Assembly (NCBI GenBank): GCA_946800325.1
Contig: OX326960.1
Location: forward strand, 19,486,393-19,550,392
DNA: 64,000 bases
Origin: Luzula sylvatica
Taxonomy: Eukaryota; Streptophyta; Magnoliopsida; Poales; Juncaceae
Direction: 5' to 3'
Shown piece after piece: positions 22,831 to 34,804 of the stretch. The position numbers and the translations under genes were made by a program. Numbering within the stretch: position 1 is the stretch's first letter; every line of letters begins with the position of its first letter. Under the pieces are notes generated by a model. That model did not search any database, was not told where the DNA came from, and was given only the letters and a program-made list of their open reading frames with translations.

Positions 22831-23372
22831 ATTAATTTCAAAACACTGTCGGTTTGGAGAGTTTCAACATTTCGTTGAGAACTTTCCGTACGATCGTTTC
22901 TCCCCCATTTTGAAAGTGATCAAAAGGGCCAATGAGACTTCATAAAGGGAAGGCTCCCCCTAAATGCGAGCTCCCCCTCAAATAATGAATTTATGAATGT
23001 ATGGGCTCGAATATGATGGTATTCTAATGATTGGAATAACGAAAATCTTTTCAAGTTCGACACATTTTTTTTTTTTTTTTTTTTTAAAATAATACACTTT
23101 GTGTGTGTGCGTTCTGAACGAAAAATGAATGCGTTGGAACGGACTGACATCTGTCTTGGACTAATGAGTAGTATGCAGATAAACCAAAAATAGATGCCTC
23201 GATTTATAAGAACTTAAAATGACCATAACAATTATGCCTAAAACAGTTATGAAAGTGCCGATACAACCATAGCAATCAAATTCCTCGTACACACTCGGAG
23301 GATAAACAACAAACAAAACACTAACAAAAACAAAATAACAAAATATACGAAAACATTAGACACCCCTAGTGA
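22831..23372. other. Non-coding 3' region of Copia element, unit U2
   Basis: Lies between the extra ORF and the polypurine tract. Contains extra G-run motifs, a T run of about 21 (near 23067-23087) and one further palindrome pair (near 23108-23146). No gene supported. Confidence 0.6.
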
Positions 23373-23584
23373 TCACATCTCATTGTGGCCGGGGTAGGGG
23401 TTCGTTTCGGTTTGTGCGTTCGGATCGGCCGCGAAGAAGTTGTCGGTGTTGAATTGTCCCGAGTGGGAGTCCGACGGATGCTCAGTGGTAGGATGTGGAG
23501 GGGTAGGAGGTACTCGGTCTTGAGATTCCGGGTATCGCCCGAAACGGTTTCCGAGATAAGCATAGAGGTCGGAAAATTGACGAC
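23373..23584 (-). pseudogene. C-terminal piece of the extra ORF, separated by a solo LTR (U2)
   Basis: This ~70-codon segment (from QFSDLYAYLG to GHNEM and a stop) is in frame with the large ORF at 25719-27011 once the solo LTR and one ACGAC copy are discounted. It is proline-, threonine- and asparagine-rich. Cut off from its start, it is not expected to be translated. Confidence 0.8.
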
Positions 23585-25721
23585 TGTAACGAGCATAATT
23601 AAGCACATTTTTAGGGTTTAAAACCATGCAAAATAATGTTAAATAAACATAAAAACATGCTATAATCTTTATATTCAACAATTCTTGAGGAAAATACTTT
23701 AATGATGAATTTGTGTTTATTTCAGGTAAAAAAGGCCAAATTTCCACAAATAAACCCCATGGCTGAATTCCTCTCGTCGAGACGAGCGTTTTCGATATAA
23801 AGATCGTACCATTCGGTGGAAGGACGAGAAAGTCGCAAAGTTTCTGATGAAACGGGTCAGAATTCCTATCCAAATGACCCGCTACACGGATGGCTACAGA
23901 GTAACCAGTGTACCAGATCCTGACAACCCATAACCCTCACTCGCTGCACCAAAGGACACACAGGGGTCAGCAGTGACCCAGTTCATCAAAGACCACATGA
24001 CTCCCTTCTCAACACACTCTGATTCTCTGTGACACTATAATCACGTGAACCCCACTAAAGCTTCTATCCCTCTCTCTAAACTCAACCAATTGCACGATCA
24101 GCTACACAGAGATTCGCACGGAATATCCTGGTCCTTTCAAAACAAACTCTCAACGGATTGTTATCCCGCGTGTACTCTCTCCAGTTCTCTCCTCACCGCC
24201 GTCTCCAGTGTACAAGTCATTCAATAAATAAAGAAGAAATGATCCTCTGAAATTTCTTCCCTACAATGCCTGCAGACGATCTCGTCTCTTCCAAAAACAC
24301 GTCGCCATGGCTGTTGCGAGCTCAATCTCGCCGTACGAGCGACGTGGCTCACTTCTCTCTCCACCAGCCACGTCGTAACCACCCTGGGACCCTCTTCCAC
24401 CTCTCTCTCCTCTCAATTTCGATCTCAAATGGTAGACTCTGGTGTAATCTCGACTATAAATACACCCCTAGACTCAATACTCGGAAGAACCCATTCGAGT
24501 GGCCTTTTGGCCCTCTCTCTTCTCCTTCACCTTCGTACCCACTCTCTGATCATCACCACTCTCTCAATTCCCTTGATTCGAGCCAAAGTTTCGAGCTTTT
24601 CTCAGTTTTATCTCGGGTCAGAAACCTCCACAGCCATTAACGAACTCCAAGCTTCATCTCACCTCGCAGAGAGCTTCATTGGGGTGACAAAAGACCATAG
24701 GAGCTCTCCATATCCCTTTCCACCTCTTTCCTCCACCAGGTTTGGTTCAAGCTTCGAGCTTTCTCAACTTGAACCCTGACCCGCCATTAGAGACCTTCAA
24801 GCTCCACTCCTCTCCCTCCTGGCAGCTTCATTGGGGTGACAACAGACCATAGGAGCTAGCCAGATCATCACCACATCCATCTCCACTCTCCATTCTCAGA
24901 TTGGGTACTATCTCTCTTGTTAGGATATTTTTGATATTTTCTTAGTTTCATGCTTGTTTAGATCCAGTTTTGTTTAGTTCTTTAGAACTTGTTTGAATCT
25001 GTTAAACCCCCTTTTTACTTGTTTGTTTGATTGTTTGTATGAACTTTGTGATTGAATTTAGAATATGTTGCTTTGAATCTGTGAACTTTCTGATCTGTTT
25101 CATTAATTGGATTAAAAATAGTTTTAGATATGATAAAAACCAATAAAAATGTGTTTCTGAATCTTGACAACATCTAGTTCATGTAGGAATTTACTGCATC
25201 TCATTTCATCCATTTTCTCATTTGTTATTGATTGTTAAATTCTAAGATCTGAATCTCTGTGTTTTCTGTCCAGTAATTAGTCTTGCATTTTTAGTTAATC
25301 GATTATTGCATATAAAAATCTATAAAAATTATGATGTCTTTTTTGTTTGATTATTGATCTGTGATAAAAGTTTCAAATAATTTGGAGTTGTAATTTGAGC
25401 TATATAAATTATTGAAGTTGATACTTTTCTGTGATCTAGTTTTTGAACACTCTTTGTTTGAGGAATTTTTGAATTTATTTGGATTGATAAAAAGATCTGA
25501 AAAATGGAACATAGTCTCTCTCAGTGTTGAATTTGTTGTGTGCAATTTAGGAGAATTTTTGGGACTGTGAAAGTTGAATTAGAACATTAAACTCTAGAAT
25601 TACCGTAATCTCCCTGTGGATCGATACCCTAACTTGCCATTTTGCTAAGTTTAGGAAGAAATTAAATATTGTTGAATTACTCAAATTAAGAAATAAACGA
25701 CGCTTAAATTTCAAGTTTTCA
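23585..25721 (+). mobile_element. Solo LTR, Ty3/Gypsy-like, 2137 bp, nested in Copia element (U2)
   Basis: Starts TGTAACGAG and ends GTTTTCA with a perfect 5-bp duplication ACGAC (23580-23584 and 25722-25726). Orientation follows from TATAAATA at 24455-24462 and the tctccctgtggatcgatacc block near the end, common in plant Gypsy LTRs. It contains two copies of a ~28-bp block (cattggggtgacaa...) near 24678 and 24829. Many short frames inside are non-coding. No internal element sequence is present, so the rest was lost by LTR-LTR recombination. The lineage is inferred. Confidence 0.85.
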
Positions 25722-27011
25722 ACGACCCGCATTTTCGATCATCCTATTCTCGGAGGCATGCAGGTCCTCACGAAATGCGTCTCGCATGACTCGTCCTTGT
25801 TGCTCAATGCGCTCATCCATTTCCTCGAACAACGCCTTCATGTAGGCGAACCGCCGTTCGTCCCGTTCTGTTGAGACGTTCGAGGTTTCCGCACGCTCCT
25901 TCTTCCTACGTTTTCGAACCGGCACATCACCGCTTTGGTCGGTATACGAGGGGTCGACGTTGTCCTCTTTCTCGGATTGGGTGTCCCCCTCCAACCAACG
26001 GGTAGGATTGCGAGAAAGGTGAAACGCATCCGCTTCTTCTGGGTGATCGATAATCCATCCTTGGGCACGTGCCGAATACCGATATCTAAGACGTTGAAGG
26101 TTTGATCTTGACGCGAGGTTTGTCGGTGGTTCCGATCGGAAGTCCCAATCGCTTAACGGGATCGAGACTCCTTGGAGTTCCATCATTCTGGCGATCAACG
26201 TTCCGTAGGGTAATGACGCGTTCCTTTGACTCATGGCGCTTTCCATGTGGCTTATGATGAGATAAGGCACATGGACGGGTAGTTGGTCTTCGTACCACAT
26301 GCGATATAAAAGCATGATATTGCGATTTTCTAGATTAGCCTTCAATCTTGCGACAGGGGTAAGAATGTTATTACCGATTGCCCAGACAAACTTCTCGGGA
26401 GCAGCCAAGTGAGACGCCGATTCTTGTGACTTGTATCGATTTGTGACCACCTTCTTCATAGGTTCGATCACAGCGGCCTCAAGTCTCCCCTTGCGGGCGT
26501 TGTACACCTTCTCTCCATCATCTTTCAGCCCGAGCAACTCGCACAAATTCTGCACCGAGATCTCGACTTTCTCACCGAGGATAAAGGATGTTATCTTTTC
26601 TTGGGCATGGTCGAAAATTGCGTTTGCGTAGAACAAACGAGTGATGACATGGTATGACGGCTCGTTAAGACACGCAAGGTTTGCGAATCCCCATCTTCGC
26701 TCGATTGCCTCGACCTTGTCGGAAAGGTGAGAAATATTTGGTGGAAACTTGTAATAGTAACATTGTGAGATGGCTTTTCTTACCACAACTTTGTTGAAGA
26801 GAATTCCGGCCTCCGGATTGCGAAAGAGGTGATCGTTGTTCAGATTGGAGAAATCGTAATCCACTTGCCTGCGTGCGCTGCGATCAGGCCTCTTAGCCAT
26901 CTTCTTTGGTCGAGGTGGAATCAATGGTAGAGCTTGAGCGTTAGATCTTTCTCCCACGTTCTTCTTTCCCTTTGTTTTCCCTTTTGAAAGTGAGGTTCTA
27001 GCGGCATCCAT
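25719..27011 (-). pseudogene. Extra ORF of Copia element, putative plant transposon protein domain (U2)
   Basis: 430 codons remain. From about residue 45 to 290 the sequence matches, from memory, the plant transposon protein domain (Transposase_32/PTTP type) found in extra ORFs of plant LTR elements: IERRWGFANL, RLFYANAIF, GEKVEISVQNLCELLGL, MWYEDQLPVHVPYLI. Its biochemical role is unknown. A basic stretch (VRKRRKKER) and a charged, probably coiled-coil C-terminus follow. The stop codon is supplied by the solo LTR. I chose the Met at 27011 because the longer frame crosses an A run of variable length and the palindrome array. This copy has Ser (HLSRNP) where U3 and U4 have Pro. Confidence 0.8.
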
Positions 27012-27136
27012 GGATTCGAGCTTTCCCTCTTTTTTTTTTTTTTTTTTGAGAGAGAAATGAAGGGTTTTGGGAGATAAAAGATTTTTGGAAGAGAAAGAGA
27101 GGGTCGGTTGCATGCAGATGGGGAGTAAATACGACG

Positions 27137-27588
27137 TGTTCGTTCGAACGGACCTATATGTGCGTTCGGACGCACACGAATCTGAGAAGAGGCGCGATTG
27201 TTTGGGTTTAAGATGCATGTATATGTGGAGAGAAGTCGTTGAATCCGTTCGAACGAACTTCTATGTGCGTTCGAACGCACATAAGACTGAGAAATGGCGC
27301 CATTGTTTGGATGTAAGTTGGTTCAAGGAACGAGGCATGTTCGTTCGAACGCACTCTTTGTTCGTTAGAACGCACTGGAAGCTGTTGGGAATGATAAAAG
27401 GCGCCATAATATGAAAAGACGCCATAATTGTATAATTCATTTTTCCGTTCTGAACGAACTCTTTGTTCATTGGAACGCACTTGAGCCTGTTAGGAAAATG
27501 AAATGGCGCCACAATTTTAATGCGGATGAGGATCTCATATTCCATTTGTCCGTTCCGAACGCACTCTTTTGTTCGTTCGGACGGACTG
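27137..27588. repeat. Array of paired GTTCGAAC-type palindromes upstream of the extra ORF (U2)
   Basis: Five pairs of 14-18-base palindromic words (variants of gttcgttcgaacgcac and cgttctgaacg) lie ~90-110 bases apart; members of a pair are 6-9 bases apart. Most pairs are followed by a ggcgcc-containing block (atggcgccattgtttgg type). The same words occur upstream of the TATA box in the LTR. Frames rich in VRTN/VRSN here are products of the repeat. Confidence 0.8.
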
Positions 27589-27723
27589 GGTACTGAGATG
27601 TGATCACTGAATTGTGCTGAGAACTTATTACCGATACATGGACCATATTTTATACCTATACTGACACTGATGATTATGTAATTATGATGTAACTACATGA
27701 GAATCGACCAATTATGCTAGAAT

Positions 27724-28371
27724 TTAATTTTTGAGAGATAACATACCTAGCTTTAGTCGTAGATCGGAGAATGGAGCAAATGGCAACGGCTTTGTGAACG
27801 ATTTGACGATTTGATCGTGTGTCTCTACCCCTTCGAGTTTGACAATCTATAGATGGTTTTCATACAAATGTGGCCTAACCGTCTATACCATAATCGAGAT
27901 ACCGATTCCGATATGGTGAGACAATGGATTTCCGGTACCACGAACTCAAAGTGGAAGGAGTATAAGTTTTCGTGTCGGGTTCCTTTGCATACCGTGATAT
28001 TGTCTTTCATTCGATCACTCAAGCATGATATTTGATCGAATTTTAACACAGTCTCCGGCATCACATAATTGGCCTATGCTACTCAGATTATGTTTAAGTC
28101 CAATTACAAGATAGACATTCTCTAGGGTCCAATTTGAGCTACCTATAGAACCGATACCAACAATTTTACCCTTTTTTTTTAAAAAAAAAAGTGATGTCTC
28201 CTCCCTTGAATGGTTCGAGAGATTTAAACATTTCTCGATCCCAAGTCATGTGTCTAGAGCAACCGCTATCTAGACACCACTTTGATGACTTTATTCTGGA
28301 AGTTAAACCCACATACTATACTCCCCCTAAATATTTGGCCTAAGGTATGGTATAATAGGGAGTATAGTGTC
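27724..28371 (-). pseudogene. Collapsed Copia pol remnant: protease, pre-integrase, RNase H tail (U2)
   Basis: On the minus strand: a protease piece with the DSG active site (WCLDSGCSRHMT, 28279 down to 28190), broken by an adjacent T/A homopolymer (T10A9); a GAG_pre-integrase piece (ending WYRRLGHICMKTIYRLS, 28064-27825); then, in another frame, the C-terminal residues of Copia RNase H (FTKPLP...LRLKLGM, to the stop at 27724). Integrase, reverse transcriptase and most of RNase H are missing, lost in one deletion or several. The element cannot replicate on its own. Confidence 0.82.
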
Positions 28372-30723
28372 TCATTTTAGGGCTAAAGCCCTAGGGGGTC
28401 CTATCCCGAGGGAGGTAGAGGGACCCATTGAGTGACGATCTTTGCGCATCCACATGACGTTTGATGTCAATTTTGGATTGCGAAGATCACAACTTGTTGA
28501 GACATGACCAATTTTGCAACAATAGTTACAAAATGCTAAGGTGGGCTTATTTATGGTTGTGGAGCTCTTCACGAAATAGTTAGAGAGTTTATTTAAGTTA
28601 CTTCTCTGAGGAGTTATCGATTTTGGCATTTGATGACAACTGTTTGATTGAAATTTGTTTGATTTAAATTGTTTTTGTGTGTTGGTGTAATGTTTGGGAG
28701 CCCCTTTTTGATATGACGCCTCGGTGTAGTTAGTCACTTCATAGAAATAACCATTTGGTCCCCGTTTGAATATACAATCGGTTCCTCCCGAATTGTTACG
28801 TCTAGGTTGTGAATTTTGTGTGAAATGATTGTTCCTATAATTATGATTAACACGTTTAGGTTGTTCATTTTTCACATTTTTACCTTTGTTGTAATCATGG
28901 TACATGAAAGCATTTCCATGACTACTCATTTTATTGTTCTCCCATTTTGATTTTTGATTTTTAGATACGGAAAAATCGGGTTTATTACCGTTCTTTTTCT
29001 TGTATCCCAAACCGGATTTGTCATTGGGTTTTTGTCCCATGAATGACGATTTCAAAATATCATCCAATGAAGGAGGACTCGATGCAATATATGCACAAGC
29101 CTTCTTCAAGGACTCATTTTCAACTTTAATATTTAGAAGTTCGACTTTTAAATGAGAAATCTCACCTTTAAAGGCTTGACACTCACATTTTGAAAATCCT
29201 TTAAATTCATTTATTTGATATTTATATGCCAAGATAGATAACTCAAGAGAAGCTACCTTATCCTTGAGAGCTTGTGTTGAGCTCCCAAGTTTACCCTCAT
29301 TTAGTTGAGAGTTCCCATCATCTCTTAGAAACTCATCACATGACTCGAGTTCTAATTTGAATGCGGGAGAAAATTTAGGTCGATGTAATGATTCTACGTT
29401 AATTATAGAGTTGATACGTACCTCATGACTTTGGTCATGTGTTGAGTTTAGGGAGGAGGTAGAAGGTACCATGTCTACGGGGATGGGCATACGAGGTGTC
29501 GCAGTTAGACCTCGTTCAATTCGGAGAGATTGAATTGCCGCTTTCACTGCGCTCATAGGTGGAGGGTCGATCCTTACCATGAGTGCAAGATTTGCAGTGT
29601 GTCGGTTTGATGGATCATCCGAGTCGGATGATGAGCTTGATCCATCCGTTTCTCCCCACCTACAATCGACGTTAGCTTTATATGCCTTTTTCTTTTTGAA
29701 ATCTTTACCTTTGTATTTTTGACGATCTTCTCGCCCCTTGTCCTCGTATCTTCTTTCGTGTCGAGGTTCTCGCCTTTCCCGATCTCTTTGGTCATCATCT
29801 TTTTTGAACCAACGGGAATTTTCGGGGTGAAGTGTCCAACATGACTCCATCATGTGTCCACCTTTCTTGCACCAAAAGCAATGGGGCTTTAACCCCTTTT
29901 GTTTCCGATTCTCGTTGAATCGTTTTTCATCTCTTTGCCACTCTAGTAGTCGTAGGGTTAGATCGTCTATCTCATTGTCCTCATTGCTAGTGTTCACTGC
30001 GGGCAAAGCTACGGCTTTGGATCGAGGAGTAGGAGTGGAGATCCCGTATTCTTCATCGAGTTGCTTGAGTCGAATCTCGAAGTTTCGGAACTGACTTACC
30101 AATTCTTCGGGTGTGAGATCTTGAGATGCGACCGCTGTACCTAAAGCTACACGCAAAGATTCCCAACTACGGGATATAGCTTGAAGTAATCTAGCAATAA
30201 TTCTATCATCGGTAAGAGGTGCATTTTGTGTGGCATATCGGGTTTTTAATACATTAATTTTTGCCCAAATGTTATCAACGGACTCTCCCTCAATCATTCG
30301 GAGATTGTTGAATTCTTGTTCGAGTCCGATGATATTTGTTCTCCTCATTTGAGATGTACCCTCGTATCTCTCATTGAGCATACGCCACATTTCACATGAG
30401 TTTTCACAGTGATCCACTAAAGATCCGATAGAACTAATCATATTGTTGAGTATTAGGTTTTGAGCATATATATCATTAGTCCTATCTTCTCTAGTTTGAG
30501 CAGGATAGGTTGTGTTACCGGCATCGTCGACATCTTGGACTGAGACAAAGCCTCGTAACACCACCTTGTCAAGCCCTTGGAGAGCGAATGCATTCAACAT
30601 GCATTTCTTCCAAGAACTCCAATTGGTTCCATCTAACTCACGTGAGTTTGAAATGTTTTATTTAAGGATGGTATTTATTGGATTAGATGATGACGGTTGT
30701 ACAACTGGGTTAAGTTCGGTCAT
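28372..30723 (-). pseudogene. Copia gag, early in-frame stop (U2)
   Basis: Nucleocapsid/capsid protein that packages element RNA. The original start is probably the ATG at 30723-30721 (MTELNPVVQP...), followed by an in-frame TAA at 30660-30658; the next Met (30600) opens a 742-codon frame. The DUF4219-type start (LDGTNWSSWKK) lies just before that Met, then a UBN2-type gag domain (about residues 30-190 from that Met), a CCHC knuckle CX2CX4HX4C at C241-C254, a coiled-coil-like stretch, and a second CCHC (CNYCCKIGHVSTSC) near the C-terminus. The same stop is in all three copies. Confidence 0.85.
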
Positions 30724-30777
30724 TAGATCTTTTAAGTACAAGTTATCCCTAATGTTCTAAGAGATGGTTAGTACCTT

Positions 30778-30789
30778 GTTCTGATACCA
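30778..30789 (-). other. Primer-binding site, one mismatch (U2)
   Basis: The minus strand reads TGGTATCAGAAC, two bases inside the LTR. Initiator-Met tRNA pairing expects TGGTATCAGAGC, so one base is changed here and in U3 but not in U4. Confidence 0.85.
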
Positions 30790-30791
30790 AT

Positions 30792-31551
30792 TGTTGGCTA
30801 ATTCTAACCTAGAGGGGGGTAAATTTGGTAATCTACCGTACAATTACTTTAGCTAATTACCTAATTTACTATGCGGAATTAATGATAATTTTAAATAAAG
30901 TAGATGATACCGGAAACACTTGAACACAAGATGTTTTTTAATGAAGTTCGGTAGGTGGTTGCTATGTAGCCTTAACTCACCCTTTACTCGCTTAATTGAC
31001 CGATTCAATTAGTTGCGAGTACCTACGTCTCCGGGAATGCCTTGCGCCTCTTTTTGGCTTTTCGATTGAATTCCAACTCACTCGATTACAAGGTGTTGCC
31101 TAGATCGATTTACACGCTTTCTATCGATCTATAGCTTAGGCTCTTTACAAGTAGTTGCACTAGCCTATTACAATTTTCACTAATCGAGCTACAACGTGAT
31201 CGGTCACGTGAGTGGGATACGATTAGTGGAGATTTTCGAAAGTAGATCAATGATCTAAAGAGGGTTTCTCAAGCTATCAATGGATATGGATAATCACAGC
31301 TTTAGGGTTTCTCTCTTTTGTATTTTGAATGTGTGAAAGTGAAAAGTTGAGAGAGAGAAGCCCTAGAAGGATTCTATTTATACTCTCTATAGAAATTCTT
31401 CAGAAAATTGCCAGTGCGTTCGAACGGACAATGTTCGTTCTGAACGCACATGCAGTTTGTACTAGCCGTTTCAAAATAACGTGCAAATATATTTTTGGGT
31501 CCGTTCGAACGAACACAGTTCGTTCACAACGGACTCACTTATACATTACAT
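30792..31551 (-). repeat. Truncated 5' LTR of Copia element (760 of 1249 bp), unit U2
   Basis: The LTR starts TGTTGGC and ends within tacat (31547-31551), where MITE A sequence (aactatcctgag) follows. In element orientation the 489 bp lost are the start of U3, including the distal palindromes; the TATA box and the palindromes nearest to it remain. Confidence 0.9.
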
Positions 31552-32060
31552 AACTATCCTGAGAATACGGGTATCCAATACGGATACGGATACGGATACG
31601 ATACGATTTGGATACGTATCGGATACGCTACGCGACGTATCCGATTATTTTAATATCTGTTTTTCGGATACGGAATGATACGGCTCGGATACGTTCAGGA
31701 TACGGCTGGAATACTGCATTTTGGATACTTGGACCTATTATATATTTTGGCCCCATATTATTTTTAAATAAATTATATATAATACTTCTAGCATATTTCT
31801 AAATTAGTTCTAGGATATTTCTAGAATAAATTTAGGATATTTTTATCATACTTGTATTGTTGTATTGATTTTATTTATTGTCACGATATTTAAATTAAAA
31901 TATTACGAATTTATTATTTATTTACTTATTATATACAATATAAATGTATTAAAATAATAAATATATACCCGAATCGGTATCCGTGATTTTTCGAAAATTG
32001 TCGCCGTATCCGTATCGTATCGGATATGATACTTGACGTATATGTATCCGTGCAACATAG
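31552..32060. mobile_element. MITE 'A', left end deleted, unit U2
   Basis: Begins at aactatcctgag, missing the first ~30 bases of the element. The right end CAACATAG is intact. Confidence 0.8.
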
Positions 32061-34436
32061 GTTATTTCACCATATTATCAAAACGTGATTAATATATATT
32101 CATTATATAGTGCTAATAATATTTCATCGTAATTGAATAATAATACCATGTGAATTTCTATTTCTTTTCAAACATTTCGCAAAAATACAAAAAGTGAAGT
32201 CTAATACCTTAAAAAAATCATCATAATTTTAAAGAAAATACCCAAATGTATGTATAAATGAGCAAAATATTTAATTTACCATTCTTTTCTGACAAAAATC
32301 CTTAATTGAAGTATTTTTTCTAAAAAATTCCAAAATTGATGTGTAAAACGAGCATATACTCCATTTTTCATGTCTTTTCTAAAAATCAACGTAATTGAAG
32401 ACTAACACATGAAAATTTATATTTGTAAAAAAATACAAAAAAGAGAGGCTAACATCTTATAAAAGGTCAATTATCACACTTTTATAAAAATTGCTAAAAC
32501 TGATGTCCAAAACGAGAAAAATATTCTGTCTTTATATATTTTCCTAAAAAACTCAAACACATCCAAATTTCATTTTTTTTTTTTTGCAAAAATAAAAAAA
32601 TAAAGGCGTTAATCTAACGCTTGCAAACAAAGAATGATCATTTTTTTCTAGATAAAGCAAAAATTGATGTCTAAAACGAACAAAGTACTCAGTATTCATA
32701 TTTTCCTAGAAAAATCACGTAAATGAAGACCAACACAGGCAAATTTATAAATTTTCTAATATTTTAAAAATGGAAAAAGTGAAGTCTACCAGTTCAAAAA
32801 AAATATAATATTTTTTCCTAAAAACTTGTGAAAATGGATGTCTGAAATGAAAAAAATACTTAATTTTCATGATTTTCTAAACAAACCTCCGCAATTGAAG
32901 ACTAACTCATGGGAAATTTGATTTTTTTTTTTTTTACTTTTGCAAAAATCCAAAAAATAAAGTCTAACACCTTACAAAAATTAATTACTTCAAAAAAATG
33001 TCAAATTTAAAGTTTAAAAGTGTAAAATACTTAATTTATAAGTTGTCCTTAACAAAACTACGTAATTGCAGACTAACACGTGCAAACTTTTATTTTCCTA
33101 CATATAAATTGCAATAAGTGTAGTATAACACGCACAAAAAAATTAATTGACATAATTTTCTAAAAGAGGCCAAAATTTATGTCTAAAAAGAGCAAAGTAC
33201 TAATTTTTATGTTTTCGTAAAAAAATACTCCGCAATCAAAAACTAACACATTCATATTGCTAAATTTTTCGAAAAATACTAAAAGTGAAGTCTAACCCCT
33301 TATAATATTTTTTTGAAAAAAATGCAAAATTGATGTTTACAAAGAGCAAAATACTTATTTTGATGTTTTCCTACAAGAAAAATCCACAATGAAGACAGAC
33401 ACATGCAAAAATCTGCTTTTTCCATAAAATTAATAATAATATAAAAAAATGAAGTCCGACACTGAAAATTTATTCGAACAATTTCCAACAAATTTCGAAA
33501 ATGATGTCTAAAAAGGGAAAATACATAATTTTCATGTTTTCATCAAAACAAATATCCTAATTCAAGTCAAACACGTGCACAAAAAAAAATCTAAAAAGTG
33601 AAGTCTAGTTAATATAAAAAAATCCATTATCACCTATGTTACGCGGATATTTCAAAAACGCAGAAGTATCCTGAGGATACGGGTATCCGATACGGATACG
33701 GGTAAGATAGGGCTCGGATACGTATCGGATACGCCACGTGGCATATCCGATTATTTTAATATTTATTTTTTTCGGATACGGCAGGGATACGACAAGATAC
33801 GGCAGGATACAGCTGGGATGCTCCATTTAGGATACTTCGGCCCATTATATATTTTGGTCCATAATATTTTTAAATAAATTATATAGGATACTTCTAAATT
33901 AGTTCTAGGATACTTCTGGAATAAATTTAGAATATTGTTATGATATTTGTATTGTTATGTTGATTTTATTTATCGTCATGATATTTAGATTCAAATTATT
34001 ATTTATTTATTTATTATATACAATATAAGTATATTAAAATAATAATTATGTAGCCGTAACCGTATCCGTGATTTTTTGAAAAAATTGACGTATCCCCGTA
34101 TCCGTATCGTATCGGATACGATTCCCGTATCCGTATCCGTGCAACATAGATTATCACATTTTATTAGAAAATGACAAACTTATTGTATGACAAGAGAAAA
34201 GTACTTAATTTGCATATTTTTCTCAAAAAGAGTATCGTCATATTTTTATCCAACATTTCAAATAATGCAAAAAAAAATGATGTCCAACACCTTAAAAAAA
34301 AAATCTAAAAAAGTCCAAAATTAAAGTCTAAATTGAGCAAAATACTCATTTTTCATTTATTTTTTTTTAATTAAATAGTGTAATTAAGTTGAACACTGAC
34401 ACATATAAAAGTCTATTTTTCAAAAATTAGCGTTTT
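32061..34436. repeat. ~165-bp satellite, unit U2
   Basis: Collinear with the earlier copies. Diagnostic variants shared only with U3 include tttccataaaat near 33419, where U0 and U1 have tttgcataaaat. Confidence 0.75.
33634..34149. mobile_element. MITE 'B', 516 bp, unit U2
   Basis: Same insertion point and ATTATCAC duplication as in U0 and U1, with a 12-bp loss in a TTATTTATT tract shared with U3. Confidence 0.85.
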
Positions 34437-34673
34437 ACCATGATCAAAAAATTAAATTTTTCTTTTTCAATTGGAAGTCTGCTGATACACCAAGAAGTAA
34501 AAAAAAATTATGGGAAGACCAAACTCTACTAATAAAATATAGTGGGAAATGGAGAGTTCCTGTAGTACGAATGAATGGAGAGAATGTTTGAAAATTTTGA
34601 ATTAGTTTGGAAAGTTTGTTTATTTTGCAGGTTTGGCGGTAAAATTTTGCTGATTGAAAATTCGTAATTATGC

Positions 34674-34681
34674 TATAAATA
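34674..34681 (+). promoter_or_regulatory. TATA box of gene copy 3
   Basis: TATAAATA 131 bases upstream of the proposed start at 34805. Confidence 0.65.
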
Positions 34682-34804
34682 CAAACCCTGAGCCTCATTT
34701 AACATATCCCATCTCATTTACTATATTCAATAATCCTGTTTTCTTCCAAAGTGCACTGCTCCCTTAATCTTTTCGTCAAGTTGGATTTCACTTGTCACAG
34801 GATA

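Larger units (their letters stand above)
21568..31551 (-). mobile_element. Defective Copia LTR retrotransposon, unit U2 (promoter-side LTR truncated)
   Basis: Inserted after ATATC in the MITE. On the minus strand it runs: partial 5' LTR (31551-30792), primer-binding site, gag, pol remnant, extra ORF split by a solo LTR, polypurine tract, full 3' LTR (22816-21568). The Copia assignment rests on gag type, the DSG protease and pre-integrase pieces, the RNase H tail and the iMet primer site. An extra 3' ORF and a G-rich polypurine tract suggest the SIRE/Maximus lineage (tentative). The right end is deleted through microhomology TACAT, joining it to MITE A. Confidence 0.9.

Noticed and set aside
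24045..24779. Several frames of 60-124 codons inside the solo LTR (also in U3 and U4)
   Set aside because: They lie wholly within an LTR with matched target duplications, overlap each other and show no known domain.
25719..27218. 499-codon version of the extra ORF, starting at 27218
   Set aside because: The extra N-terminal part crosses an A run of variable length and the palindrome array, and the frame is not open in U3. The Met at 27011 is preferred.
27067..27545. Frames of 90-119 codons rich in VRTN/VRSN on both strands
   Set aside because: Both strands read similarly because the DNA is an array of palindromes.
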